The notes below the pieces were generated by a model that ran no database searches, was not told the DNA's origin, and worked only from the letters and a program-made list of their open reading frames with translations. 20,702 nt of DNA from Deltaproteobacteria bacterium (GTDB lineage: Bacteria > SAR324 > NAC60-12): NCBI GenBank assembly GCA_002716165.1, contig PAZT01000051.1, positions 1 to 20,702 of the forward strand, read 5' to 3'. Positions 15,056 through 20,702 of the stretch are shown here, in pieces (within the stretch, counting starts at the first letter, position 1; each line of letters starts with the position of its first letter). A program made the position numbers and the translations under genes.

Positions 15056-15071
15056 AATTATTTAAATAATT
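15056..15071. terminator. AT palindrome right after sodX, possible terminator
   Basis: AATTATTTAAATAATT is a perfect 16-bp palindrome starting 2 bp after the sodX stop codon. As RNA it forms only a weak AU hairpin and no strong U-tract follows, so termination is uncertain. Its left half, AATTATTTAAA, recurs near 15113. Confidence 0.25.
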
Positions 15072-15265
15072 GATAAATGTAACATATTATTAAAAATTAA
15101 TCTATTAAACATAATTATTTAAAAATAAATAATGGCTCACCATAGAAATTAAAGTATTAACTATTTTAATATCAATTCGGTTCTTACTTAATTAGTTTCA
15201 GAATAATTTAATTTAATTTTAAACAACCTCACTCAACTTTTTTCATTCCTTTACAAAGCTATTTT

Positions 15266-15282
15266 TTGGCATGAGATTTGCC
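15266..15282 (+). promoter_or_regulatory. Sigma-54 (RpoN) type -24/-12 promoter upstream of aat
   Basis: TTGGCATGAGATTTGCC matches the RpoN consensus TTGGCACG-N4-TTGCW at all but one core position (T for C after GGCA). GG (15268-15269) and GC (15280-15281) have the exact 10-bp spacing. Transcription would start near 15293, about 90 nt before the aat ATG. It would need an enhancer-binding activator; no activator gene is in the window. Confidence 0.6.
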
Positions 15283-15340
15283 TTTTTTTCAACTTACGCG
15301 TGGAATTATTCAAGCAAAGTCAGTTCTTAATTTAAGTATG

Positions 15341-15358
15341 ATTGAGTTAAAACTCAAT
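15341..15358 (+). repeat. Short inverted repeat in the aat leader
   Basis: ATTGAGTT (15341-15348), AA, AACTCAAT (15351-15358): a perfect 8-bp dyad 25 bp before the aat start codon and downstream of the sigma-54-type promoter. It could be a leader hairpin influencing translation or an operator half-site pair. Confidence 0.4.
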
Positions 15359-15383
15359 TCATTGCAATTATTATTTAGCTGCC

Positions 15384-16076
15384 ATGCCTGTTTATCAACT
15401 TAATACGGATCTACCTTTATTTCCTCCAGCAGAAGAAGCTGAAGCTGATGGTTTATTGGCAGTTGGAGGTGATTTAAAAAAAGGAAGATTGCTTGCTGCA
15501 TATCGACAGGGAATATTTCCTTGGTATGAAGTAGGACAACCCATTTTGTGGTGGTGTCCTGATCCTCGCCTGGTCTTATTTCCGGAAGAACTTAAAATAT
15601 CTAAGAGTTTACGTAAAGTCATTAGAAAAAAAGAATTCGAAATTCGTTTTGATTCATCATTTGTGGATGTAATCAAAGCCTGTGCTGAAGTGAGGACTGA
15701 GCGAGGCAAAGGAACATGGATAATTCCTGAAATGCAGCAAGCTTATACTGAATTGCACAGGGAAGGTTACGCACATTCTGTTGAGACGTGGCTTAATGGG
15801 GAACTCGTAGGAGGACTTTACGGAATTTCATTAGGACAATGTTTCTTTGGTGAATCAATGTTTAGTACTGTTAATGATTCATCGAAAGCATCATTAGTGG
15901 CGCTGACCGAATTTTCAAAACAGGTAGGAATCAAAATAATTGATTGTCAAATGACTACACAACATCTCTTAAGTTTGGGAGCCCGGGAAATTGATCGGCA
16001 ATTATTTTTAAGGAGACTGAATCAATACCTTGAAAAACCTGATATAAAAGGATCATGGTATGGTAGAGCAAACTAA
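15384..16076 (+). CDS. aat: Leucyl/phenylalanyl-tRNA-protein transferase
   Basis: A 230-residue enzyme that adds Leu or Phe from aminoacyl-tRNA to proteins with N-terminal Arg or Lys. This marks them for ClpS/ClpAP in the bacterial N-degron pathway. Family motifs in order: FPPAEEAEADGLLAVGGDL (14-32), YRQGIFPWYEVGQP (40-53), WWCPDPRLVLFP (56-67), GTWIIPEMQQAY (110-121), AHSVETWLNGELVGGLYG (134-151), CFFGESMFS (157-165), IIDCQMTTQHLLSLGA (184-199). The length equals that of E. coli Aat (234). Aat is mostly a Gram-negative enzyme and supports a proteobacteria-like host. ATG start with no Shine-Dalgarno. The SPOR gene follows after 23 bp. Confidence 0.95.
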   Translation: MPVYQLNTDLPLFPPAEEAEADGLLAVGGDLKKGRLLAAYRQGIFPWYEVGQPILWWCPDPRLVLFPEELKISKSLRKVIRKKEFEIRFDSSFVDVIKACAEVRTERGKGTWIIPEMQQAYTELHREGYAHSVETWLNGELVGGLYGISLGQCFFGESMFSTVNDSSKASLVALTEFSKQVGIKIIDCQMTTQHLLSLGAREIDRQLFLRRLNQYLEKPDIKGSWYGRAN

Positions 16077-16099
16077 GCAAACACAAACGATGAATTGAC

Positions 16100-16861
16100 A
16101 TGCCAGAATCACATGGAAGAAAAGTTTTTCGAATTCAACTTACGCTGCCAATTGTTTTACTTTTAACAACTCTTGGTACTTTAAGTATTGCTGCAGCTTT
16201 TTATCTTGGGATGGTTATAGAAAAAAGCATGAAGCGTCCCCCGGAATACCCTGAATTAGAATCAGATATTTCTGAAGAAAAACCATTATCAGAAGAAGAC
16301 CTAAAATTTTTTGGACTAAGTGAGCAAAATAAAGAGCAGGAATCAATTGATCTTGAGGAATTGCGGGACTTAAAAAAGAAAACTGAAGAATTAATAAAAA
16401 AACCAGAAAAACCAAAATTAAGAACTCCTGAAAAACCTAAATCTGTAACCCCTGTAAAACCAAAGTCAACTCCCCTTGAAAAGACTAATTTTAGTACAAA
16501 AGAAATTTCTAAACCAAAAAAACCAGAAGTTACCAAATCAGACACTTCAATTGAAATAATTTCAAAAAAATCTGATTCTGAACAAAAACCTGAACTTATA
16601 AAACCATCTGGAGCAACTATAATAGATAATGCATACACAATACAGGTTTTTGCCTCTAGAAAGCATGAAAATGCAAAAAAACTTGTTGAAAAACTTAAAG
16701 AAAGTGGTTTTGAAGATTCATTCATCTTTAAACATACTGCTGGAGGTAATACTCTTTACCGAGTCCGCGTTGGAAAAGTTGAGCTTTCAAAAACTAAAGA
16801 ATTGGCGGAAAAACTAAAAAATCTGAAATATATTCAATCTGTCCAAATTAACCGTTTCTAA
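16100..16861 (+). CDS. Membrane-anchored SPOR-domain protein
   Basis: A 253-residue bitopic protein. A short basic cytoplasmic end is followed by one transmembrane segment (about 13-39). Next comes an acidic stretch (48-90) and a Lys/Pro/Glu-rich extended linker with repeated KP units (100-142, e.g. EKPKLRTPEKPKSVTP), then a C-terminal SPOR domain (177-253: YTIQVFASRKHENAKKLVEKL, then LYRVRVGKV). SPOR domains bind glycan strands stripped of stem peptides at division septa. The linker spans the periplasm to reach them. It thus resembles FtsN/DedD-like septal proteins in layout, though FtsN-specific sequence is not evident. It is probably cotranscribed with aat. Linker codon use makes long antisense frames, which are shadows. 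Confidence 0.88.
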   Translation: MPESHGRKVFRIQLTLPIVLLLTTLGTLSIAAAFYLGMVIEKSMKRPPEYPELESDISEEKPLSEEDLKFFGLSEQNKEQESIDLEELRDLKKKTEELIKKPEKPKLRTPEKPKSVTPVKPKSTPLEKTNFSTKEISKPKKPEVTKSDTSIEIISKKSDSEQKPELIKPSGATIIDNAYTIQVFASRKHENAKKLVEKLKESGFEDSFIFKHTAGGNTLYRVRVGKVELSKTKELAEKLKNLKYIQSVQINRF

Positions 16862-16926
16862 ATTATGTCTAATTTAACCTTCCAAAATTTTCACTTAAAA
16901 TTCTTAACTTTTAAAAAAGTGAAAGA

Positions 16927-17622
16927 ATGAGTAATTATTGGCGTTATTCACGCTCAGCTTATTACTCAGCTGTTGCAGCTCTGCCTTTACTTGTGATTTA
17001 CGAAATACTGATTGTCCTGAGTCAATCACAATATTGGGGCATTAGAAATGCTGCTGATGTATGGATCCGTAATTTTTTGATGGCTTTTGATTTGAAGGCA
17101 CAACACATAACTTTTGTGTTGATTGCGATTTCTCTTGTCTTGATTCCAATAGCTAAATCAAGAGCAAGCGGAATAAAGTTGAAAGCACATTACTTTGTGT
17201 TGATGTTTGCTGAATCTTTTGCTTTTAGTCTTTTTCTTGGAATATTTTTACAATCAATTTTGCGATTGAGTGGATTATCGTCTAGTGGAGATGGAATTGG
17301 TTTAATACAGAATCTTGCTCTCTCAATTGGTGCAGGTTTATTTGAAGAGATAATTTTCAGGGTGATTTTATTAAATTTACTTTTTCTTCTACTTAGACCT
17401 ATTTTCAAAAAAACGGTAGTTGCAGCAATTATTTCAGTTTTACTAGCCTCTTTCCTGTTTTCACTTAGCCATTATGTTGGTAGCATTGCAGATACGTGGC
17501 AGCTATACAGTTTCATGTTTCGATGGGCCGCTGGATTATTATTTACTGTCCTCTACTTCATAAGAGGATTTGCTATCACTGCATATACCCATGCACTATA
17601 TGATATTTGGGTTCTTACTTGA
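16927..17622 (+). CDS. CPBP family intramembrane metalloprotease (Rce1/Abi type)
   Basis: A 231-residue polytopic membrane protein with about 6-7 hydrophobic segments. The three CPBP catalytic motifs are complete: EEIIFR (E140-R145), FSLSH (F178-H182) and HALYD (H222-D226). The Glu and His residues form the metal site of Rce1-like intramembrane proteases. Bacterial members are implicated in peptide maturation, bacteriocin immunity or stress processing; nothing nearby fixes the substrate. The ATG is preceded by AGTGAAAGA, a weak Shine-Dalgarno. It lies 65 bp after the SPOR gene in the same direction. Confidence 0.85.
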   Translation: MSNYWRYSRSAYYSAVAALPLLVIYEILIVLSQSQYWGIRNAADVWIRNFLMAFDLKAQHITFVLIAISLVLIPIAKSRASGIKLKAHYFVLMFAESFAFSLFLGIFLQSILRLSGLSSSGDGIGLIQNLALSIGAGLFEEIIFRVILLNLLFLLLRPIFKKTVVAAIISVLLASFLFSLSHYVGSIADTWQLYSFMFRWAAGLLFTVLYFIRGFAITAYTHALYDIWVLT

Positions 17623-17715
17623 TATTGAGGCTTAAGATTAAATTTGTGAATTTTGTCTTCTAAAAACATAATTATCATTACGTATTCTAATCCCAAAAAA
17701 AATTATCTTCTTTAA

Positions 17716-18876
17716 ATGAAAATACCATTACTGGATCTGCAACCTCCTTTAAAGGATTTGCGTGATGAAATAGTTGAGGCAGTTACAAGAGTAATAGATT
17801 CAACTCGCTACATCATGGGTCCCGAAATTGATAGTCTGGAAAAAGAAATCGCAGAATATTGTGGAACTGAAGATGCTGTAGGAGTTTCTTCTGGCACTGA
17901 TGCATTACTTATTTCGCTTATGGTTTTAGATATTGGCCCTGGAGATATCGTGCTAACAACCAATTTTTCATTCTTTGCCACAGCAGGAGTAATTTCAAGA
18001 TTGAATGCTACTCCAGTTTTTGTTGATATTAATCCTGAAACCTTCAACATTGACCCTAAAAAGTTGAGCGTTAAATTAGCCGAAATGGATGAGGAAAAAA
18101 GGGAACGTGTTAAGGCATTAATTCCAGTTCACCTTTTTGGTCAATGTGCTGATATGGCGGAAATATTAAAAATTGCAGAAAATTATAACATCCCTATTAT
18201 TGAAGACTGCGCTCAAGCAATTGGTGCAGAATGCAACATTGACGGGGAAATAAGGTGTGCAGGGAATATAGGAGATTTTGGATGTTTTTCTTTTTTTCCA
18301 TCTAAAAATTTGGGAGGAGTAGGTGACGGAGGAATTGTTACAGTTAAAAAATCAAAACTGGCTGAGTTACTTCGTTTAAAAAGGGTTCATGGAGCTGAGA
18401 GAAGCTATTACCACAGGGTGATAGGAGGTAACTTTAGGCTTGATCCAATTCAGGCCACAGTAATACGAATTAAGCTGCCCTATCTAAATGAATGGCACAA
18501 ACAACGCCAAAAAAATGCCAAATATTACAACAAATTATTTACAGAATCAGGATTAAATGAGAAAATAAAAATTCCTATAATTATGCACTCCAAAACTATG
18601 CAAAATCCGCATATTTTTAACCAGTATGTAATAAGGACTAAAAAACGGGATGAATTACAAACATTTTTGGATGTGCAGGGAATTTCATCAGGTGTTTATT
18701 ACCCTATTCCTTTTCACATGCAAGAGTGTTTTAAATTTTTGGGTGGGAAGAAAGGAGATTTTCCTGTTTCAGAAGCTGCTGCAAATGAGGTCCTTGCCCT
18801 GCCAGTTTATCCAGGATTAACAACTGATATGCAGGAAAGAGTGGTAGAAAAAATTAAATTATTCCACCTATCTTAA
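17716..18876 (+). CDS. DegT/DnrJ/EryC1/StrS-family PLP sugar aminotransferase
   Basis: A 386-residue fold-type I aminotransferase that makes amino sugars from nucleotide-linked keto sugars. Motifs: PLLDLQPPLKDL at the N-terminus; SSGTDALL (58-65), binding the PLP phosphate; IIEDCAQAIGA (161-171), with Asp164 at the pyridine nitrogen and Gln167; and the PLP lysine in FFPSKNLGG (Lys197), then GDGG. HLFGQCAD and YYPIPFH are typical of the WbpE-like branch that aminates UDP-3-keto-GlcNAc uronate. The exact substrate is inference. Its partners (dehydrogenase, acetyltransferase) are not in the window. ATG start, no Shine-Dalgarno. The stop codon TAA (18874-18876) overlaps the EF-G stop on the other strand. 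Confidence 0.88.
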   Translation: MKIPLLDLQPPLKDLRDEIVEAVTRVIDSTRYIMGPEIDSLEKEIAEYCGTEDAVGVSSGTDALLISLMVLDIGPGDIVLTTNFSFFATAGVISRLNATPVFVDINPETFNIDPKKLSVKLAEMDEEKRERVKALIPVHLFGQCADMAEILKIAENYNIPIIEDCAQAIGAECNIDGEIRCAGNIGDFGCFSFFPSKNLGGVGDGGIVTVKKSKLAELLRLKRVHGAERSYYHRVIGGNFRLDPIQATVIRIKLPYLNEWHKQRQKNAKYYNKLFTESGLNEKIKIPIIMHSKTMQNPHIFNQYVIRTKKRDELQTFLDVQGISSGVYYPIPFHMQECFKFLGGKKGDFPVSEAAANEVLALPVYPGLTTDMQERVVEKIKLFHLS

Positions 18877-20702
18877 TCACTATTTTCTTTAAGCCTTTCC
18901 TGACGTTCCTTAATAACTTTTTCCTGAACAAATTTAGGACATTCTGAATATTTTTCAAATTCCATGGTGTAATTTGCTTTTCCTTCAGTCATTGAACGTA
19001 GCGTTGTAGCATAACCAAACATTTCTCCAAGGGGTACTCCCGAGTTGATGACTGTTTCATCACCTTTCATTTCAGTACCATAGATTACTCCACGTCTTGA
19101 ACTGAGATCTCCTATCACTGATCCTTGAAATTCGCTTGGAGATTCTATTTCAACTTTCATAACCGGCTCAAGTAAGACGGGATCTGCTTTTTCAACAGCT
19201 TGACGCATAGCATACCTTGATGCTAGTTGAAAAGCCAAATCACTAGAATCAACCTCATGGTATTTACCTTCATTTAGTGTGACCCTAATATTGACCATTG
19301 GGAAAGCCGCAAGGGGGCCTTTATCCATCACATCTTTAAATCCTTTTTCGCAAGCAGGAATATGTTCTGAAGGAATTGAACCTCCAAAGATTTTGTTTAA
19401 GAATTCAAATCCTTCTTCATTATCGAGAGGCAGTGGTTCAACTGAACCGCTCACTCCAGCAAATTGACCAGCACCTCCAGTTTGTTTTTTATGTAAATAA
19501 TCAAAATCAGAAGTTTTAGTTATCGCTTCTCTATAGTTGACTTGTGGAGCACCTACTATAATATCAATACCATATTCGCGACGCATACGTTCAATATAAA
19601 TATCCAAGTGAAGTTCTCCCATTCCTGAGATTACTGTATCTCCAGACTCTTCATCAGTTGCAACATGAAAAGTTGGATCCTCCCGAGTAAATCTTCCGAG
19701 TGCTTTACTCATTTTCATATGCTGTTCATTATTCTCCCCCTTAACTGCCAGAGAAATTACAGCATTGGGGACAAAAATGGATTCACATGACACATTAATC
19801 CCATCTCCACAAAAAGTATCTCCAGAAGCGCAATCTACTCCAACCATAGCAACTATATCTCCAGCTTCAGCTAAATCAATGTTCTCTCTGTCATTTGAGT
19901 GCATTCTTACCATACGCCCAATTCGCATTTTGTTGCCTGTTCTAGAATTAATTACCTGCTCTCCTTTACAAAGTTTGCCCTGATAAATCCTAGTATATGT
20001 AAGCTGTCCAAACTGCTCTTCCGTAAGCTTAAAAGCCATTGCAACTGTGGGTTTTTCAGGATCGCAACTCAAAACAACGTCTTCCTGAGTTTTTAGATCT
20101 TTTGCTTTCGTTGAAACTGATTCCAAAGGAGAAGGCAAATATCTAGTAATGGCATCCAACAATAATTGAACTCCTTTGTTTTTGAAAGCACTACCCATAT
20201 ATACAGGACATAATTCAAGTGACTGAACTCCCTTTTTTATTGCTGCATGAATTGCTTCTTCAACAATTTCATTATCTTCAAGTATATCTTCCATCATTTG
20301 ATCATCAAACATAGATACTGCTTCTAACATTTCTCCCCTAAACCTTTCAGTTTCATCATTCATTTCTTCAGGGATTTCCTCGATGCGAACTTCATCTCCA
20401 TGTTCCCCATCAAAATAATATGCTTTCATTTTTATCAGGTCAACTACTCCAGAATGATCTTCTTCCAGTCCAATGGGAAGTTGCATAGCAACAGCATTAA
20501 GTTTAAGAATGTCACGAATCCCTTTTATGCCATTATGTGGGTTAGCACCCATTCGATCTAGTTTGTTTACAAACGCCAGCCGTGGGACATTGTAACGTTT
20601 CATTTGACGATCTACTGTGATCGATTGTGATTGAATACCAGCAACACCACATAGTATCATAATTGCTCCATCAAGAACTCTTAGGGAGCGTTCAACTTCT
20701 AC
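18873..20702 (-). CDS. fusA: Translation elongation factor G, spd/mitochondrial EFG1-like (5' end beyond window)
   Basis: 609 C-terminal residues of a GTPase that moves tRNAs and mRNA through the ribosome. The frame runs off the right edge. About 85-90 N-terminal residues, with the P-loop and switch I, are missing. Seen: VERSLRVLDGAIMILCGVAG and NKLDRMGANP (G4 motif) of the G domain; the FDGEHGDEVRIEEIP G' region; domain II (PTVAMAFKLTEEQFGQLTY, RIYQGKL); domain III/IV (GMGELHLDIYIERMRREYG, KKQTGGAGQFA); and domain V with a charged tail (QERLKENSD). Signatures such as YFDGEHG, PVYMGSAFKNKGVQLLLDA and VGVDCASGDTFCDG-like text resemble the mitochondrial EFG1/spdEFG1 group more than E. coli FusA. 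The stop overlaps that of the convergent aminotransferase. Confidence 0.93.
   Translation of the reverse strand, partial: VEVERSLRVLDGAIMILCGVAGIQSQSITVDRQMKRYNVPRLAFVNKLDRMGANPHNGIKGIRDILKLNAVAMQLPIGLEEDHSGVVDLIKMKAYYFDGEHGDEVRIEEIPEEMNDETERFRGEMLEAVSMFDDQMMEDILEDNEIVEEAIHAAIKKGVQSLELCPVYMGSAFKNKGVQLLLDAITRYLPSPLESVSTKAKDLKTQEDVVLSCDPEKPTVAMAFKLTEEQFGQLTYTRIYQGKLCKGEQVINSRTGNKMRIGRMVRMHSNDRENIDLAEAGDIVAMVGVDCASGDTFCGDGINVSCESIFVPNAVISLAVKGENNEQHMKMSKALGRFTREDPTFHVATDEESGDTVISGMGELHLDIYIERMRREYGIDIIVGAPQVNYREAITKTSDFDYLHKKQTGGAGQFAGVSGSVEPLPLDNEEGFEFLNKIFGGSIPSEHIPACEKGFKDVMDKGPLAAFPMVNIRVTLNEGKYHEVDSSDLAFQLASRYAMRQAVEKADPVLLEPVMKVEIESPSEFQGSVIGDLSSRRGVIYGTEMKGDETVINSGVPLGEMFGYATTLRSMTEGKANYTMEFEKYSECPKFVQEKVIKERQERLKENSD

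Larger units (their letters stand above)
15055..15383. other. 329-bp AT-rich spacer between sodX and aat
   Basis: No gene is seen. It starts with a 16-bp perfect palindrome (15056-15071) and carries a sigma-54-type promoter match (15266-15282). A short perfect inverted repeat (15341-15358) lies just before the aat start. The stretch 15072-15240 is low-complexity A/T. Confidence 0.5.

Noticed and set aside
15395..15709. 104-residue antisense frame inside aat
   Set aside because: It lies wholly within a strongly conserved enzyme gene and has shadow-like Ser/Arg-rich composition.
16201..16725. 174-residue antisense frame over the SPOR gene
   Set aside because: It mirrors the low-complexity Lys/Pro/Glu linker of the sense protein, giving Phe/Ser/Gly-rich text with no domain. 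The sense frame has a TM segment and a SPOR domain.
1..20702. CRISPR array, insertion sequences, tRNA or rRNA genes, prophage genes
   Set aside because: No regularly spaced direct repeats, no transposase or integrase motifs, no tRNA cloverleaf with CCA-type ends and no rRNA-like conserved stretches were found on either strand by eye.

Overview
This is an AT-rich chromosomal window with compact housekeeping and envelope genes. Nothing in it looks like a phage, transposon, CRISPR array, rRNA or tRNA. The organism is a Gram-negative-type (diderm) bacterium. It encodes an LptC-like LPS-transport protein, a DUF4105/Lnb-type envelope protein with an apparent outer-membrane C-terminus, an SPOR-domain protein, a DacA-type carboxypeptidase and Aat. 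The EF-G at the right edge reads like the spd/mitochondrial EFG1 type (known from spirochaetes, planctomycetes and delta-proteobacteria-like lineages). Together with the base composition and a nickel superoxide dismutase, this suggests a marine delta-proteobacterium-like or SAR324-like lineage. That placement is an inference.

Left part (1-5040): a C-terminal scrap of an upstream gene, a 0.5 kb AT-rich spacer, then the Lnb-like DUF4105 gene. It converges on a leftward operon of two small exported glycine-zipper proteins followed by lptC. A third protein of the same architecture is transcribed divergently, behind a 47-bp interrupted inverted repeat.

Middle part (5040-9510): a leftward J-domain protein/GT2 glycosyltransferase pair with overlapping ends; a rightward DEDDy exonuclease ending in a sliding-clamp-binding-like motif; pyrF; and a leftward D-Ala-D-Ala carboxypeptidase whose 3' end overlaps pyrF.

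Thiamine locus (9665-12811): a TPP riboswitch behind a good promoter, then thiB (periplasmic thiamine-binding protein) and thiP (two-domain permease). No thiQ ATPase lies nearby. A shikimate-kinase-like P-loop protein with altered substrate motifs follows.

Ni-SOD island (13763-15383): between two very AT-rich spacers lies a three-gene unit. It holds an unannotated 55-residue His-containing membrane peptide, sodN (nickel superoxide dismutase with a His-Cys-x-x-x-Cys nickel hook and propeptide) and sodX (S26-like maturation protease). This is the most interesting system in the window.

Right part (15266-20702): a strong sigma-54-type promoter match precedes aat, an SPOR-domain protein, a CPBP intramembrane protease and a DegT/DnrJ-type sugar aminotransferase, all rightward. 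The aminotransferase stop codon overlaps that of the leftward, edge-truncated EF-G gene. Most start codons in the window lack a recognisable Shine-Dalgarno sequence; the 55-residue peptide is an exception.
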